The notes under the pieces: model-generated
Told to the model about the DNA's origin: nothing
Seen by the model: only the letters and a program-made list of their open reading frames with translations
Databases searched by the model: none
Translations under genes and position numbers: made by a program
Assembly: GCA_932521025.1 (NCBI GenBank)
Contig: OW051473.1
Span: forward strand, 10,354,001-10,418,000
Source of the DNA: Oscheius onirici
Taxonomy: Eukaryota; Nematoda; Chromadorea; Rhabditida; Rhabditidae
DNA length: 64,000 bases
Direction: 5' to 3'
Part shown: piece after piece, positions 25,838 through 38,112 of the stretch
Layout: every line of letters starts with the position of its first letter
Numbering within the stretch: position 1 is the first letter of the stretch

Positions 25838-28075
25838 ATGCTAGGTGACAGTTATCAGCCATACCAAGAAGCTTGGTGTGAACAGCAGAAGGCCGTTCTG
25901 CCTGTAAACTTCAATCCGTTTTTTGAGCAACAGGCGGAAGCTGTTCCGACAAGGTATTCATCGATTCACTGCTTAAAATCTTGTTTTTCCCTAAGTACTC
26001 ACGGTACCTACATGGAACATCCTGCGATTTATGGGAATTACGATGCCACTGCCTCTTTCCCGGTGTATCATGCTGAGCAAATGACACAGGCGCAGCTTGC
26101 CGCACGACATCAGGCAGCACAGCAGGTTGCCACGGCGGCAGAAGAGGCAAGACAAAAAGAACATGTAAGGCCGCCAGCAATTGGAACAAACCATAAATTA
26201 CAGTACTTTGCCCAAAAGATTGCTGACTCTGGAATAGCGGGAATGTCACCGGCTCCTACCGTCACAATTTCATCCAATCCCCACCACACGCCAGATTCCG
26301 GCATCGGAATGGTGACGCCAAGGTGAGATGCTCTTTGGTTCACTGACATATGTTAATCTCAGCCGTCGTCCTTCTTCAGTGTGTGGCAGCGACGTTCCCG
26401 GCAGAAGTCCCATTACCAGTAGTGAAAGTGGCATAGAAAACGATGGTTCTCCAGGTGGCTCGGAAGCGAACCCATCTGACATGGAGGTAAGGATTAATCG
26501 CTTTTTCATTCAAAGTTCTCCAAATTCGTTTGACTGCTATACTTAGAGGTTATATTCAATTTGTAGCTTGAGCATTTGACCAACCTTAACTCGTGATTAA
26601 GAATTTTAGTGTGAAAAACATTGATCAAGAGATTCAATTATACGCAACAAGCCATGTTTTCCAGGAAGGAGAAGGCCGAGTAATGTGCCAAGCTTGTAAA
26701 GGCCTATATCCTTCTAGAAGAAGCCTTACTGGTCACATTGGTAGAAACGAAAAGTGCCGTGAAATCATTGGTGAGTATCAGCACGTTAACAGCCCAAATG
26801 TTTATTGTATCTAACTGGAGAAGGCTTAACTTCTGTCTCTTTTTCTGTTGGCTTAACCTAAGTTTTATCCCCGTACAGGTCGGACCTATATAGATCAAGT
26901 TGCGGCTGGCGCAATTTCAAGCACGACGCCTGATACGAATCTCCGTACCTCTGCTGCTGTTTCTGCCATGACAAATGGTCAGGATGGCCTGTCGCCCATC
27001 TGTCCTCACTGCGACAAGTTCATTTCGCACTATAAGGTATGAGAAGCGCTGGTCTAACGATCGAGATTTAAGCTTCAGGGAAATATTCGCCGACACATAA
27101 ATACGTGTGACAAAAATACCAATTACAAAAAAAGTCGGCCTGACAAGGAGCGAGAAAGAAAACGGAAAAGGAAACCAGAAGTTCGTCCTCAGCCTGTCCT
27201 TCAGGAAGGATTCGAGCCAAGTATTTTGAATTGGAGGAAATTATAAAACAAAATTTAAAGGTTCCGCCTTCAACCCCATGCTGTACAATCATCCTCCTCA
27301 ACAGCACAATTATCCGCCAGTTCGTCAGGAAGATCGTCACATGCAACATGCTCAACAAATGCATATTCATGCACCTTTAAATGTTTCCCTTCCTGCAGAT
27401 CCTTCACCTCCGAACCCTCCCAAAAGAGATGAACCTCCAGATGTGAGTCTATTGTAAATTTGTAGAGATGAGCAAAATTCAGGACGCCTACATCTGCGGC
27501 CTTTGTGATTTCGTCACAATCTACAAGGGAAACATGAAGCGGCATTTGAATACCTGTCACAAGAGCAATGATTGCAAAGATCTGAAAGAATGGGACAGGA
27601 AGTTGGAGTCGATGCGCGCTTCATCCTTAGGCATGAGTCGGGAAGAGATGCTTCAACGGTTACATCTGCATCGGATGAACTCGACCAGAGGAAGAAAACC
27701 TGGGAAGAGACATCTGTCCCACGAAGCTGCATCACATTTGGTAGTTCAACAGCACCATTCTCAGCCGTCAATGGCTCATAATATGCAATCGGCTCCGGTT
27801 CATTCAACACATGCTGTTGGTTATCAGCAGCAGGAACAGATGGTGAGCTTTTGTCAGGAGTGACAGCATCAATCAGTACAAAAACTCATGTAGCAGTCTT
27901 CTCATTGCTAGACGGTTTAAAAATATTCATAGTTTCCGCCCCAAATTAACCCGATTTTCAGGTACTGCCCTCGCACGTTCCCATGACAATGATGACCCAA
28001 GAAACAGAAATGTTCTCAATGCCCCAAATGCAACAAGTGCATTACGGCTACGACATGGGTGCATATTTGCAATGA
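25838..28075 (+). CDS. Zinc-finger DNA-binding protein with three CCHC-type (His-to-Cys) fingers
   Basis: Proposed start MLGDSYQPYQEAWCEQQKAV at 25,838. Exons about 25,838-25,953; 25,998-26,321; 26,361-26,485; 26,611-26,771; 26,879-27,036; 27,078-27,221; 27,262-27,442; 27,481-27,840; 27,961-28,075. The N-terminal half is Ser/Pro-rich with a short Ala/Gln-rich helix (QAAQQVATAAEEARQKE). Finger 1 is CQACKGLYPSRRSLTGH (about 26,690), finger 2 CPHCDKFISHYKGNIRRH (about 27,003), finger 3 CGLCDFVTIYKGNMKRH (about 27,493). In fingers 2 and 3 the fourth ligand position is Cys (H-x3-C) rather than His. Finger 2 is followed by a very basic linker (RERKRKRKPEV). The C-terminus is Gln/His/Met-rich. Likely a nuclear transcription regulator; the family is not recognised. 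Poly(A) signal at 28,279. Convergent with the GluCl gene. Confidence 0.8.
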
Positions 28076-28370
28076 TCTCTTCTTCTCCTTATTTGACTAC
28101 AGTAGATGACCCTTAGTTGTCTGCTACCATCTTCAGGGACACTAGATTGTTAGAGAGACCTGTCTGCTCAACTATTGTCATAAAATCCTGTTGACCCGTG
28201 CCATTTTGTTGTGCGACTTGTATTTTTTAGCGCAAATGGAATTCCATATTTTGAACAATGATCTGTACAGAGAGATACAATAAAGTTATTTTATTACATC
28301 GGCGCGAGATCCATAAGGTGATGTGAAACCCGAAGAGCAGGAAATATGCAGCACATGATGAGAGTAAAAC

Positions 28371-30715
28371 TTATTGAAGGCTTGGAAGTTTGTGGTTGTA
28401 GTCCGAATAGCTCAACCAGTACAGACAATTGAAAAAGATGAAGAAGACGGGGAACATGACTCTCGAGACCAGATCTGCTCGTTTCGCATTGTCGGCGTAT
28501 TCCATACGTCGCTGGATCCATTGTATCAGTTTACATCGGCGGAAAAGTCTCCAGTACTTGTTGGTCCTAAATTCTTTTAACAAGTACTTAAAAAAATCTA
28601 CCTGCTTAACCGATTTGGACCAAGAACCAATAGTTCCGTCGTTTCCGGACCGCCACTGTCGTTCTGTCGGATCCAGACCTGATTTTCTGCTATACTTGGA
28701 GTAGGACGGTAATCGTCTTGAAAACTGACGCTTTCCTGAAATCTCTCGTTCTAAAAACGTTTAAAATAAACAGGCATTTGAGAAAAAGGAATTAGACTGA
28801 CCGCTCGTCCTGTGGTCAATGTGGCGTGAGCATTTTCGATGAGAAGAGATCCCTTTTCGGCCCTCGACGCTTTTCCAACTTTCCCTAAAGATTATTTAAA
28901 TGGCATCTTTAAATGTTCCAACATTTGTAGTATGATCGTGTAGATATGTACGTTACCCAGGCAAATTCTAACAATGCACCAAAAATGAACGTCAGACAAG
29001 CGCCAATCCAGACATCAATGGCTTTTGTATACGAGACCGGAGGTAGTTTTGCGTTGATTCCTGAGGCTTGGGTAGTCATCGTGAGCAAAGTTGTCACTCC
29101 TAAAGTGACCCGAGCTGGTACGGCTGTTCTGTCCAACCAGAACGAAACCCTGTTTAACATTTTTTGGGAAACACGGACACAAACCATGAAACGATAACCA
29201 GCATGGTAGAAGGAATGTATAGCTGAAGGAGGTAGTAACTAAATTGTCTTTTCAGTTCCAGAACTGTTCTTAGACAAGAATACGTTCCCGTGTTCGTTCT
29301 ACTGGTGCAGTAACCAGTGGTCACCTGAACCGATGTTTTCGTGGGACGTCTAACATATGCAAACGTTGTTAAGCTGGAAGGAGGGTAGTGAAGAATGCAG
29401 TCCGTCTTTCAATTGGATGGGATCAGTTTCCTGCCACCGGTATTCTGCAAGGAATATTTCCTGCATCGTGCACTCGCCTACCAATATCGCTATCAGTATA
29501 GGCGTAAGAAGCAAGGTCAATCAGACAGGTTTGCACATCCATTGGGTAGTACTGTAAGTTTTCCAGTTAATTTTACTACGAGACGTATTGTGTGCTCCCC
29601 GAGCGTGACGAGCTACTTGTGAATAATTCCCACGTCTTCAGATTGTAACCCGATACTCTCTGCACTGGCCACAAGTTTGGCGCAAAGTATGTAAGAGCTA
29701 AAACAAACACAGTCTCACCTGTAAATGCATGGGACATGAAAGAACCAGCGATATCCTAACAGAATAGAGAATCGCACCATTTTTGTAGATTCTAATGAGA
29801 ATGTTTGGTTTGTCGATCATGTGCTTGTTTGCCTGCTTCTCGTTCTGAATTCTCATATGCTGTGTAAAAAAAAGAAAAAGGAAACCTGAAAAAAACTGTC
29901 AGGCATCCATATTTGTTGGCCGTAAGTCAGTATAATAAAATTTGGAGTATCGTCTCCTGGATAGCCATAGGCTAGCCTTCCATCTATCCAACTTTCCCGA
30001 AAAGTCATCTGGACACTGTACTCCATATTAACATCGTCAATTTTCGATATGCTGAAACGTAATCTTTGGACATTGCAGAGTCTTCTCGTAGAGTCCTTTA
30101 TGAGACCTATTACCACTAGACTACGGTGTTAGGATTTCTACAAACGAGCCCAATTAGGATGATCCAGAGGAGACGTCATTAGTAGACGGGGGAAACGCAT
30201 GTGGAAAAACTTGCCTTCGAATGAGCATGTTGACCCGGACAATCACAGGACCGTGAGTTCCTGAATACGGGAACTTTTGCATCAAGTTTTTACCTTACCG
30301 TTCCTCTTAAGGTCAATTCCCGGAGGACGAACTCGCCAGTCGTAGCCTTTTCCTAGTAGTCGCTTTATGATCTCAGTATCCGAAAGGGCGTCTGCTTCGC
30401 TGAAAAAGGTCTTGACACTTCATTCACAACTCATAATTGCTTTAGGTTCTTTGCTCAGCCACCAAAAGTTCAAAGCTTTTGTGCTGTCCTCCCCAGTGAT
30501 TTCCCTTGAGCTGGTTTTCGTTTTCTTTCGCTGTAAATGCGCCTACTCCGGAAATTGGTACTCATTTAAAAAACGGGTCGTTCTGCTGGTGGATTAGCCG
30601 GATATTAGACTACCGATTTACTGGTTAAGGCCCCTCCAAGTCTTTTCTCTAGACGAACTGACCTGAGTTTTGTACAATATGCAAAAAGCAGTAGAAGAAG
30701 TGGAATAAGACGCAT
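28371..30715 (-). CDS. Glutamate-gated chloride channel (GluCl) subunit, Cys-loop family
   Basis: Signal peptide [17 protein letters not shown]. Extracellular exons include [58 protein letters not shown] and [20 protein letters not shown]. The Cys-loop begins at SCPMHL. The extra Cys pair typical of GluCl/GlyR is visible ([16 protein letters not shown], about 29,270-29,320). M1 is [17 protein letters not shown] and M2 [23 protein letters not shown] at -2 to 0 marks anion selectivity. M3 is [20 protein letters not shown], and M4 ([16 protein letters not shown]) is in the last exon, with stop at 28,371. Overall closest in pattern to invertebrate GluCl subunits of the AVR-14/AVR-15/GLC type, targets of macrocyclic lactones; paralogue not resolved. 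Most introns are about 35-45 nt; one at about 30,222 appears to use a GC donor (AAG|gcaagt). Confidence 0.9.
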
Positions 30716-31730
30716 ACACCTGTTGCAGCCAGTTACTCTCTTCTGAGGTAAACCTGACATCAAACGGTAGACAAAACAAAAAAAAGAAGGGTTCAAAACA
30801 AGCTCAATCTGTAATTCATCCTAGGGCAAAGAAATACGCTACTAGTGAATCTCGCGCAGTGTCGAGCCCGCCCACCAAGAAAAAGAGGGGGTGAAGAGGC
30901 GCCAGCGGGGGCAGATTTGGCTGATCTGAAGGAAAAACCACATGTCCGGTAAAAAAGTGAGAGTAACCTTTTTGCAACATGGCATAGATGGCGGAAAGGG
31001 AAGTGGTTATGTGCGCGGGTTGTGCGCCGGTCAAAGAAGGGACATAAACAGACAGAGGAATTGTCCCTATTCAATTGAGCCAAGAAATAAACGGCTTCAT
31101 TTGATGGTCATAAAACCAAATGTTGAAACGAAAACAATTCAAAGGAAGACCGGTTTTCCTTTAAGCCTAAAATTTTCCGGTGAATTTACTTTACAATTTT
31201 TTGTCTTTAGCACAATGACGCGTATTTTCTTGCCTAGCCAAATCAAATGTAAAATGTTCCGACTCGTTCGTTCACCTTTAGTCAAGCTCCAGAAATTGAA
31301 TTTTCAAATTGAGGGCTGATAAAAATAGTGTGTTTAAAAATCAGATATTTTAAACTGACTAAATAAAAGTCAAAAAACTTGAAAATGATAGAAAATAGCA
31401 ATCGAGAAATAAGTTTATCCATTGGGAGAGGATGAGTATTGTGTTGTGGCGCCTCTGGTGGGAAAATCCGCTTTTGAGCACTTTTGGGCAGCGCCTAAAT
31501 GCAATCATAGAAGAACGGCATTATGCATTCTGCAAGACGTCATAGTCTTTGACTCTGGTGGTATAGTCCCGTTTAAACTGCTCTCACTCTCTCAAGCATG
31601 AGAGAATTTTATGTTACCGTCAAACGGGGCATCATCAATGCGGGAGCCGGATCTGGTTGCTGTAAATTATTCGCCAGTATCTGAGATTTTTGTCCCCGTT
31701 CCAGGAAGCACAGAGTTCTTTGTTCAAAAC
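30716..31730. other. Intergenic region
   Basis: About 1 kb upstream of the GluCl gene. ORFs at 30,793-31,083 (minus) and 30,942-31,319 (plus) show no domain or splice support. Expected to include the GluCl promoter. Confidence 0.4.
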
Positions 31731-31982
31731 TCACTTAGTTGGCGACTCGGCTGTCGTAGTACTCGTTGTCAATTCTTGAGAAGGAGCCCTAGTCTTTGTA
31801 CCTCTCTCCCGTTGAAGTCCGCTCAAAACGCCGTCAATGTCATCGGAAGGTTTGTGCTTAAAACAGAAAATGAATAATCTTGCCCTTGTTCTTACCGTTT
31901 TAGCTGAATTTGATGAAAAAGCCGGTCGTCTACAAGAAACTAGAGAAATGACCAGAAAGAGATAAAGAAGAGTACTCGGCAT
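31731..31982 (-). CDS. Small secreted protein or peptide precursor
   Basis: The ATG at 31,982 comes 2 nt after acceptor cattttcag. The product begins MPSTLLYLFLVISLVSC, a good signal peptide, then RRPAFSSNSAKT. A 40-nt intron (gtaagaac...tgttttaag, about 31,862-31,901) leads to HKPSDDIDGVLSGLQRERGT, then KTRAPSQELTTSTTTAESPT plus K and TAG. The ORF also reads through the intron, but the splice signals are good. The mature part is about 50 residues, polar, with dibasic or single-Arg sites (RR, RER, KTR). That is compatible with a neuropeptide-like precursor, although no amidation motif is seen. Family unknown. Confidence 0.5.
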   Translation of the reverse strand: MPSTLLYLFLVISLVSCRRPAFSSNSAKTVRTRARLFIFCFKHKPSDDIDGVLSGLQRERGTKTRAPSQELTTSTTTAESPTK

Positions 31983-33698
31983 CGCTGAAAATGAATATAG
32001 AAAGAGAGCAGCATAAAAAAAATTGTAAAAACAGGATGTCCTGACAATCAAAGAACAAAATTCTTTGAAGGATCAAATGACCGAGCGTGTAATTGTCAGG
32101 ACTGAAGTGTCGCTACAGATACCTTTGCTTTGTGTCGGGTGGCGATAGCTGTTTGGTTATGCTCTTCAGCCTCAAAGAGGTGTTTCCGATTTATATATTT
32201 TGCAGGGGATCTTTTGAGCTTTGAATGCGAAACCAAAATATATGAAAAACTTTCGGTAGCATGTCAAATGTTAACTGGTTTATGAGCCTCATATTTAGTT
32301 TGGGTAGCATTCTGGAAGCATAAAAGATCCGCATAGCAGACGCATTGAAAGTCATGATCCGTGAAATACCCAACTGTGTTTAGAAATTTCGCCTTGTTTC
32401 AAAGCGTCTTTGGATTCTAGATATTTTCAAAGCGCATGCCGTAGGACAGGTCGCATCCGAATATAATTAAAAAGTCTCGCTTAGGGATTTTGTTCAGGAA
32501 TTAAGTAACTAACGTTAAAGAAGGAAGTTATTTTAAAAATTTACTTTAGGCGATAAAAGTTGAGAACATGTAGCAGGAAAACTCACTGGTATTGTAGCAG
32601 CCACGTGTTTCATTACTGGGAAGGCTCAGATACTAAAATACGAGATGACATATAATTGGCGAGGGCGAGATTCCGGGGTAGTCATTAAGACTGACGAGAT
32701 TGATTCGAGAACATGCTTTTTCAACAGTCTTGCTCATAGTACTTTTTTGAGATGTTGTGCAGAGAACAGGAACTAAAGAATAAGAAATTGAAATGTTCCA
32801 TTGCACGTCACGGAACAAAGGTGGGAGGTGGCGCAGACGATGCGGAAAGAGACAAAAGACTTTACTGACTTTCTTCTTTTATGCATTGCACAAAGATATC
32901 ACATAGTCTAATCTGTATTTTGGATTATTATGTATTGCAAGGAGAGGGTACGTTTATACTCTTAAGGACCACTAATCCGGAAGAAAACTGTGATTGACGT
33001 CCTCTAAGGACAATGTTTATAAAGACTATTGCGGCCAAACACTTCATTCAGTTCCTACTTTCAGCTACACTTCAGTCTCGGATGCTTTAATACTCAAGAT
33101 TTCTCATTGAGCGATCTCAGTTCATGTGACGCGACCCCGCACTGTTTGACTTCGCAGCTCACATCTCCATTGAACACATAATCCGCCTGTCTCATTTATT
33201 TGCCAGTTGAAGTCATTTTACTTTTCTATTTATACTAATTAGTAACTTGTAGTATGCAAACATCTTGTTTCGTATTTTCCAGTAAGAAGAGTCTGGATAG
33301 TGTAACCACTGTGACCGTAACCATGTTTGCTACTGTCCAACGCAGCTACAGTAAAAACCGTTACGTAATTCCTCACACAGATCAGCTGTCCATTCTTTGC
33401 AGAGTGCGAAGTGAGTTTGATTTGTCGCCTTTCTCCACGTGAGAAGGAATGCTTTCAAAAAGTGAACTTCTGCGTTTGCTTAAATCGATTGAACTTGTTC
33501 AAATGATTGTTCTTAGAGTCCGTCATTTTTTAAGATTAACACACTATATAGACCTCATAGATGTCAACATATAAAAAAAATACCTACTAACAATTTTCAA
33601 AAGTTAAAAAAGCAATTGATAATAGTGTCTGCCACTACTACTTCTCAATAAATTTCTTTTTAAACAAAATGTTAATTTTTAGCTCCGACGTGAGTTCA
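31983..33698. other. Intergenic region
   Basis: About 1.7 kb, AT-rich. A possible upstream exon of the next plus-strand gene lies around 33,290-33,420 (MFATVQRSYSKNRYVIPHTD), but I could not join it in frame with confidence. No other feature seen. Confidence 0.4.
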
Positions 33699-34140
33699 AT
33701 GGTTTCCGAGTTGCCCCAAGCCGATCCGTCACTTGGCTGCAATTGTCAATATCCTATCGGACTAGTCGTTTTTCTCATATTCACAATTTTGTCGTTATTG
33801 ACATGTATTTGTGTTTGTTGCTGCGATGTGACGAGAGTAAGCAACATATTCGGTCTTCGATTTAAAGTTATTTCAGTGTCGCATTTTTGGAAGACGAGAC
33901 GACCCCTACATACACAAGGCTTCATCAATAGACCCACGATTTTTTGACCCCTCAAAATTTGTTCAAGATAGAAAGGTCAGTCCCACCGAAAATGTGTAAT
34001 GTATCATGTTTCAGATCTCTCTTGACCCACGACTATTGGAATATAGTCAATTGCTCAACAGTAGCACGAATTCTTCACAGTCCCGGTCAATCGATGCTCC
34101 GTACTATTCAACCGACGGGTCATTAGTAACAACAGTCTAG
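33699..34140 (+). CDS. Single-pass membrane protein (uncharacterised), start uncertain
   Basis: Three exons. The first visible one opens after acceptor tttttag at 33,682 (SSDVSSMVSELPQADPSLGC) and carries one TM, PIGLVVFLIFTILSLLTCIC, ending in a palmitoylation-like Cys cluster (CVCCCDVTR). The second (about 33,879-33,978) reads RIFGRRDDPYIHKASSIDPR then FFDPSKFVQDRK. The third ends SRSIDAPYYSTDGSLVTTV and TAG at 34,138-34,140. The C-terminal TTV could be a PDZ-binding end. The cytoplasmic tail is Ser/Tyr/Pro-rich. The true start may be in an upstream exon; 33,699 is only the first Met. Family not recognised. Confidence 0.55.
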
Positions 34141-34814
34141 TTTCATCTTCAAGTACTCTCTTACATTCCGCTTTGATCTCACTCAGTTATTTTGTCAATT
34201 GCCATATTTGGAAGAGGACCTCAGTTGAAATGAACGTCTGTCAAGCTTTCTTGGTTAACGACAAGATATTTGTTGTGCGTTTATTGGCTAGCTGCGAAAA
34301 TATGCTTTAGTGAATTTTATGTTACTTTCAAGCATATCATACATAGTCTTTTTAGCAGAGAGAACAGTCAAAAATCAATTTACACGGGCAAGAGCTAAAT
34401 TTGACATTTAGCCGGTTACGGCATCGCCACCCTCTCCGCGCCCAGTCGACTCTGCGCCCCCCACATGAGCACATATTTTTTCCTCCCTCGTTTTTCCTTG
34501 CCTTCTTGTTTTACTTAAAAATTGTTCCAATCTTCATCACATTGTTTCTTGACTCTTGAAACATCCTATTAACACAACTTGATAACCAGGACCGTGTCAC
34601 GGCAGTTGACAACTGCTGCTTAAGCAAACAAAAGTTGAATTCACATTTTTTAAAGCTTGAGCTATCTTTTTTGGAAAATAATTTTCTGACATTTCAGACT
34701 TTCTTAAATGAAGTCAATTTGGAAAAGTAGTTTGGAAGCGACTTGCGAATTGCTCAAAAGCAGCGCTTGCAGGCGGTCAGTTCACTTTATTATTTTAATT
34801 TATTTCCGATTTAG

Positions 34815-35159
34815 CTCCTTTTCCTTGACGACGTAATCGCCCAGATGCATGAATGGATGAAGGCTTCCGAGCCCGAAGACGATTATGAATACGAGGTTTG
34901 GCGCATTGTTCTGAAAAAGATAATATAGCGATATTCGGAAGACTCGGACTACATGTATGCCGAGCTGCACCGCTACAACAGCGACGGAGACTTGAAATAC
35001 AGTGGCTACCAGTACGACAACGATGAGGAAGACTTGGAGGACGTAGACCAATCGTGGTCCTTCTTACTAAGCTTTGAGAATTATTTTGTAATTGGGGGTT
35101 TAGACGTGGTGAAGAATGGTAACCTTTCTTTGTCGAATAAACTTGTTAAACATGTTTGA
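34815..35159 (+). CDS. Short acidic, Tyr-rich protein (uncharacterised), partial model
   Basis: Two visible exons. 34,815-34,894 reads LLFLDDVIAQMHEWMKASEP and EDDYEYE. The second, from about 34,930, reads RYSEDSDYMYAELHRYNSDG, DLKYSGYQYDNDEEDLEDVD and QSW. An upstream exon ending near 34,778 (FGSDLRIAQKQRLQA) joins in frame. Strongly acidic with many Tyr. The open frame runs to 35,159, but an AATAAA lies at about 35,136-35,141 before that stop, so the real end may be earlier through an unrecognised intron. No family recognised. Confidence 0.45.
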
Positions 35160-36740
35160 ACAATGCTCGATTTTATAATACTTTTTTTGTAAAAACTATC
35201 TTCAAAAGCATGAATAACTTTGTCCGTCTCAAACGAGGTAGATCTTCGAATATTCGAGCATCCGAGTGAGGAACTGCCCCTTGATTCACATAAAGGCCAT
35301 CAAAGAAATCTTTGAATTTCTTTACTGTCTTCACAGTTTGCACAATAAGCAAACCGAACAATGATTATTGCCATTATCAAAATGCATAAGGACTTTGGCC
35401 TTTTTACGATAAGAAAAGGAACATTTTTTATGGAGACATGTCATTTAGTTGCAGATTGTAGCCAGGAAACCCCAGTTATGGCAAAATTGTCCTATATCAG
35501 ACGTTTCTACTTTGATCGCTAATCTTAGCTTATATACTCGGTTTAGCAGATTTTTAATTTGTTAGGCAGCTTTCACTTGGTCCGCCCACTTAAAGCAAGA
35601 CTCGCCATACTGTTGCTCATCTCTGTGTATTTGTTGCTAAAATGAACACGCAACTGAGTGCCTCCGTATTTTACTGCCCTTTGCTTCTACTTTTCTGTCC
35701 CGGACAGAAAAGACACTCATCGATGCACTGCACCTGTGAGAGATTTATGTATTAGCCTATTAGTCGGCGAAAGACGTTTAAATCAGACCATGAACGTTCT
35801 TTGAAGGATTGTACTGCTTTTGTAGTCTCCTCCCAACGATAACCGGCTGATTTTATGTTCGTTGATCAATCAGCTCCCTATAAACTGTCTTCTCCCTTCT
35901 TTAGAGGCTCCCACCGGAGTGTACAGTCTTTTACAAGCCAACAGCTTGAAAAGGAACGGAAATTCGTAAAATTTTGACTACGAAATTTTCAAATTGTGCG
36001 ATTAAGTGTGTTAAGTTGTTTGATTAATTTTGGTAAGAATGTTCCTTAATTTTGCAGGAAACTGAATTTCGTAGAAGACAATATCATTAAAAGGAACGAA
36101 AATTTGTAAAATCCTCATGACCGGATCTTTCTGATTTTTCAAAGTGTGCGAATTCTTTTAAGTGCGGTTAAAATTCGCCCTGTTTTGTTTTTTGGGGAAA
36201 CTAAACTTGGTTCTGTGAATGTGTATGGCTGGAACCTCTTTCCAAGATGTACACTGCTGTACTCTTGGGGCACGTGCCATGCTCGTGTTGTACCGCCTCC
36301 TTAGAGATAGGAGACGGACGGGTCTACTATTGCATCACTTTCGGGCTGTTGGCCGCGTCCGGCCCCCATTCACAACAGCGCGGCGTCGCCCATTTCGCAA
36401 TCTTTCCCAAGTGACGTTTGTACGCCGAGCTGCCACATGTGGCTGCCCAACGGTGTATCGATTTGACCCATCGTTTTTGTCCCCCTTTTTTGCCTACCAT
36501 AAAAATACCTTTGTCCGAAATTTATGGCATATCACCTGACCGGCTCTATTGATCGCCTAGAATGACTCAGTTTTTCTCTTTCCCTTTCTTCAAACGTTCT
36601 TACTCAACCTATTTTTCAGGAAACTCAGACTCGATCAGCTCTTGCTGCTTTCAATCATCTAGCTACTACAAGCTCTTAACGTTCTTCATCAGAAAAAAGT
36701 GAGTAATTTTTCTGATTTGAAATTTGCATCCATTTTTAGA
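35160..36740. other. Intergenic region upstream of the ATF4-like gene
   Basis: About 1.6 kb, AT-rich, with an imperfect direct repeat at 35,948-36,168. The exon-like stretch at about 36,619-36,700 may be 5' leader of the bZIP gene. The ORF at 36,219-36,539 is basic but unsupported. Confidence 0.45.
35948..36168 (+). repeat. Imperfect direct repeat, two copies
   Basis: The units start AAAAGGAACGGAAATTCGTA (35,948) and AAAAGGAACGAAAATTTGTA (about 36,088). They run in parallel through a TTTTCAAA..GTGTGCGA..AAGTG segment, about 140 nt apart. Confidence 0.6.
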
Positions 36741-38112
36741 ATGTTCCAACCGCAAGAAAGCGAGTTTATGTCTCCGTTCGCGCCGGCTTTCAGCCCTCTG
36801 AGCAACGAGCAAGAAATCATGTGGGGAGTTTGGACTGGTACGGGAACTCAAGAGGAAACTTGTGGCAACGTTGCCGTAAGCCATTTATAAATTTTCATTA
36901 TTTAAAATGTGTCTTTAGCCTCGCACTCAGAGAGTTCGCTGTGGATCCGCCAGCACCGCTTGGGTTAATTCAAACTCCACAACGTTTGATCTCGACTACA
37001 AGTGTGTTTTTAAGCGGGCCCAAGCCACCACCGCCACCACTGCCTGCTCCACTGAGCGCGTTCATTCCTCCCTGTGCTGTTCCCTCGACGTAAGGACTTT
37101 TTGTTATTTCTTAATTTGCTTAAAAATTGTAGGACCTCGAAAGTATGTGGGAGTTTGGTATTGCCGGAGGGTCAATTATCGGAGGAGGCTCTCACCCTAC
37201 CTCGCATGGTGGCTCCGGATCTCGTTCCTACGTCGTCGTCGCCAAACAGCAGTTTGTACAGTGCTGAATCGCCAGCCAACTCTCAAGCCCAAGCGTCTCC
37301 AAGCCAGTATTATTTTTTATCACCAGCGCAAGCATCATCTAGTGTTCAAGAAATGTAAGGTCTCTTCAGAAAATAGAAACTGTCAAATTTCCAGAGAATC
37401 AAACTTTTGCGAGTTTATCACTGCTGAGAATTATAAGGAGTTCGAACAGGACGTCTTTACCAACTACAGCGCATCTGGTAAGAGACTGCCTTGTTTTGTC
37501 TGACCTGAAATTTTTCAGCCGTTTTGGAGACCTGCCCGTTCCTCGATGAGATCATTGAGTCTGTCAAGACGGAGATCCGACAGGAGCAAGCCTGTTCACC
37601 GTCAAGCTCTGTCAGGTCATCACTGAGTCCTTCCGTGGTTCCGACATTGACCCTTAGCGCCGAGCAGCCAGTCAAGTTTATGGGAGATGACGGAAAAGAG
37701 TACATGGTTGTTCTGCAGCCTGTTGAAGAAACTTCCAAGAAGGCGCTAAAGAGAAAAATGAGCGGAGCTGTAAGAAACGGTTTATTCGAATTATTATCCA
37801 TAAATTTCAGGAAGAGACGGTGAAGTCAAAGCGCGCGCCGGGAGTTTCTCTCGTCAACATGTCGGAGGATGAAATTTCCGAAAGGAAGAAGGAACAGAAC
37901 CGTGCCGCAGCCCAGCGATACCGTGAAAAGATGAAGAGCAGTAAGCAAAATGAAGTTGAGGTACTATTTTGTAACATTACTCTGTTACGATTAATTTTAA
38001 GGAGCGAAAAACGTTGACGGACAGAAACGCTTATCTGCGAGTTGAAGCGGCTCGCCTGGAAAAGGAAATCGCATCGCTGCGATCCTTCATTTTCGACCGA
38101 GTCAGCTCGTAA
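36741..38112 (+). CDS. ATF4: ATF4-type bZIP transcription factor
   Basis: The start MFQPQESEFMSPFAPAFSPL is 1 nt after acceptor tttttag. Exons about 36,741-36,865; 36,920-37,090; 37,132-37,356; 37,396-37,480; 37,520-37,769; 37,812-37,960; 38,002-38,112. The N-terminal half is Pro/Ser-rich and acidic, activation-domain like. The C-terminus is a bZIP: acidic lead MSEDEISERKKEQ, basic region KKEQNRAAAQRYREKMK, then leucine/valine heptads (TLTDRNAYLRVEAARLEKEI, ASLRSFIFDRVSS). The AAxRYR core in place of the usual AAxRxR is characteristic of ATF4/ATF5 relatives (crc in fly, atf-4 in worms), which act in the integrated stress response and amino-acid control. The leader upstream of the acceptor cannot be judged for upstream ORFs. 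Poly(A) signal at 38,297. Confidence 0.85.

Noticed and set aside
36219-36539. Plus ORF of 106 codons upstream of the ATF4-like gene
   Set aside because: Arg-rich, without domain or splice links; far too long for the short regulatory upstream ORFs known for ATF4.
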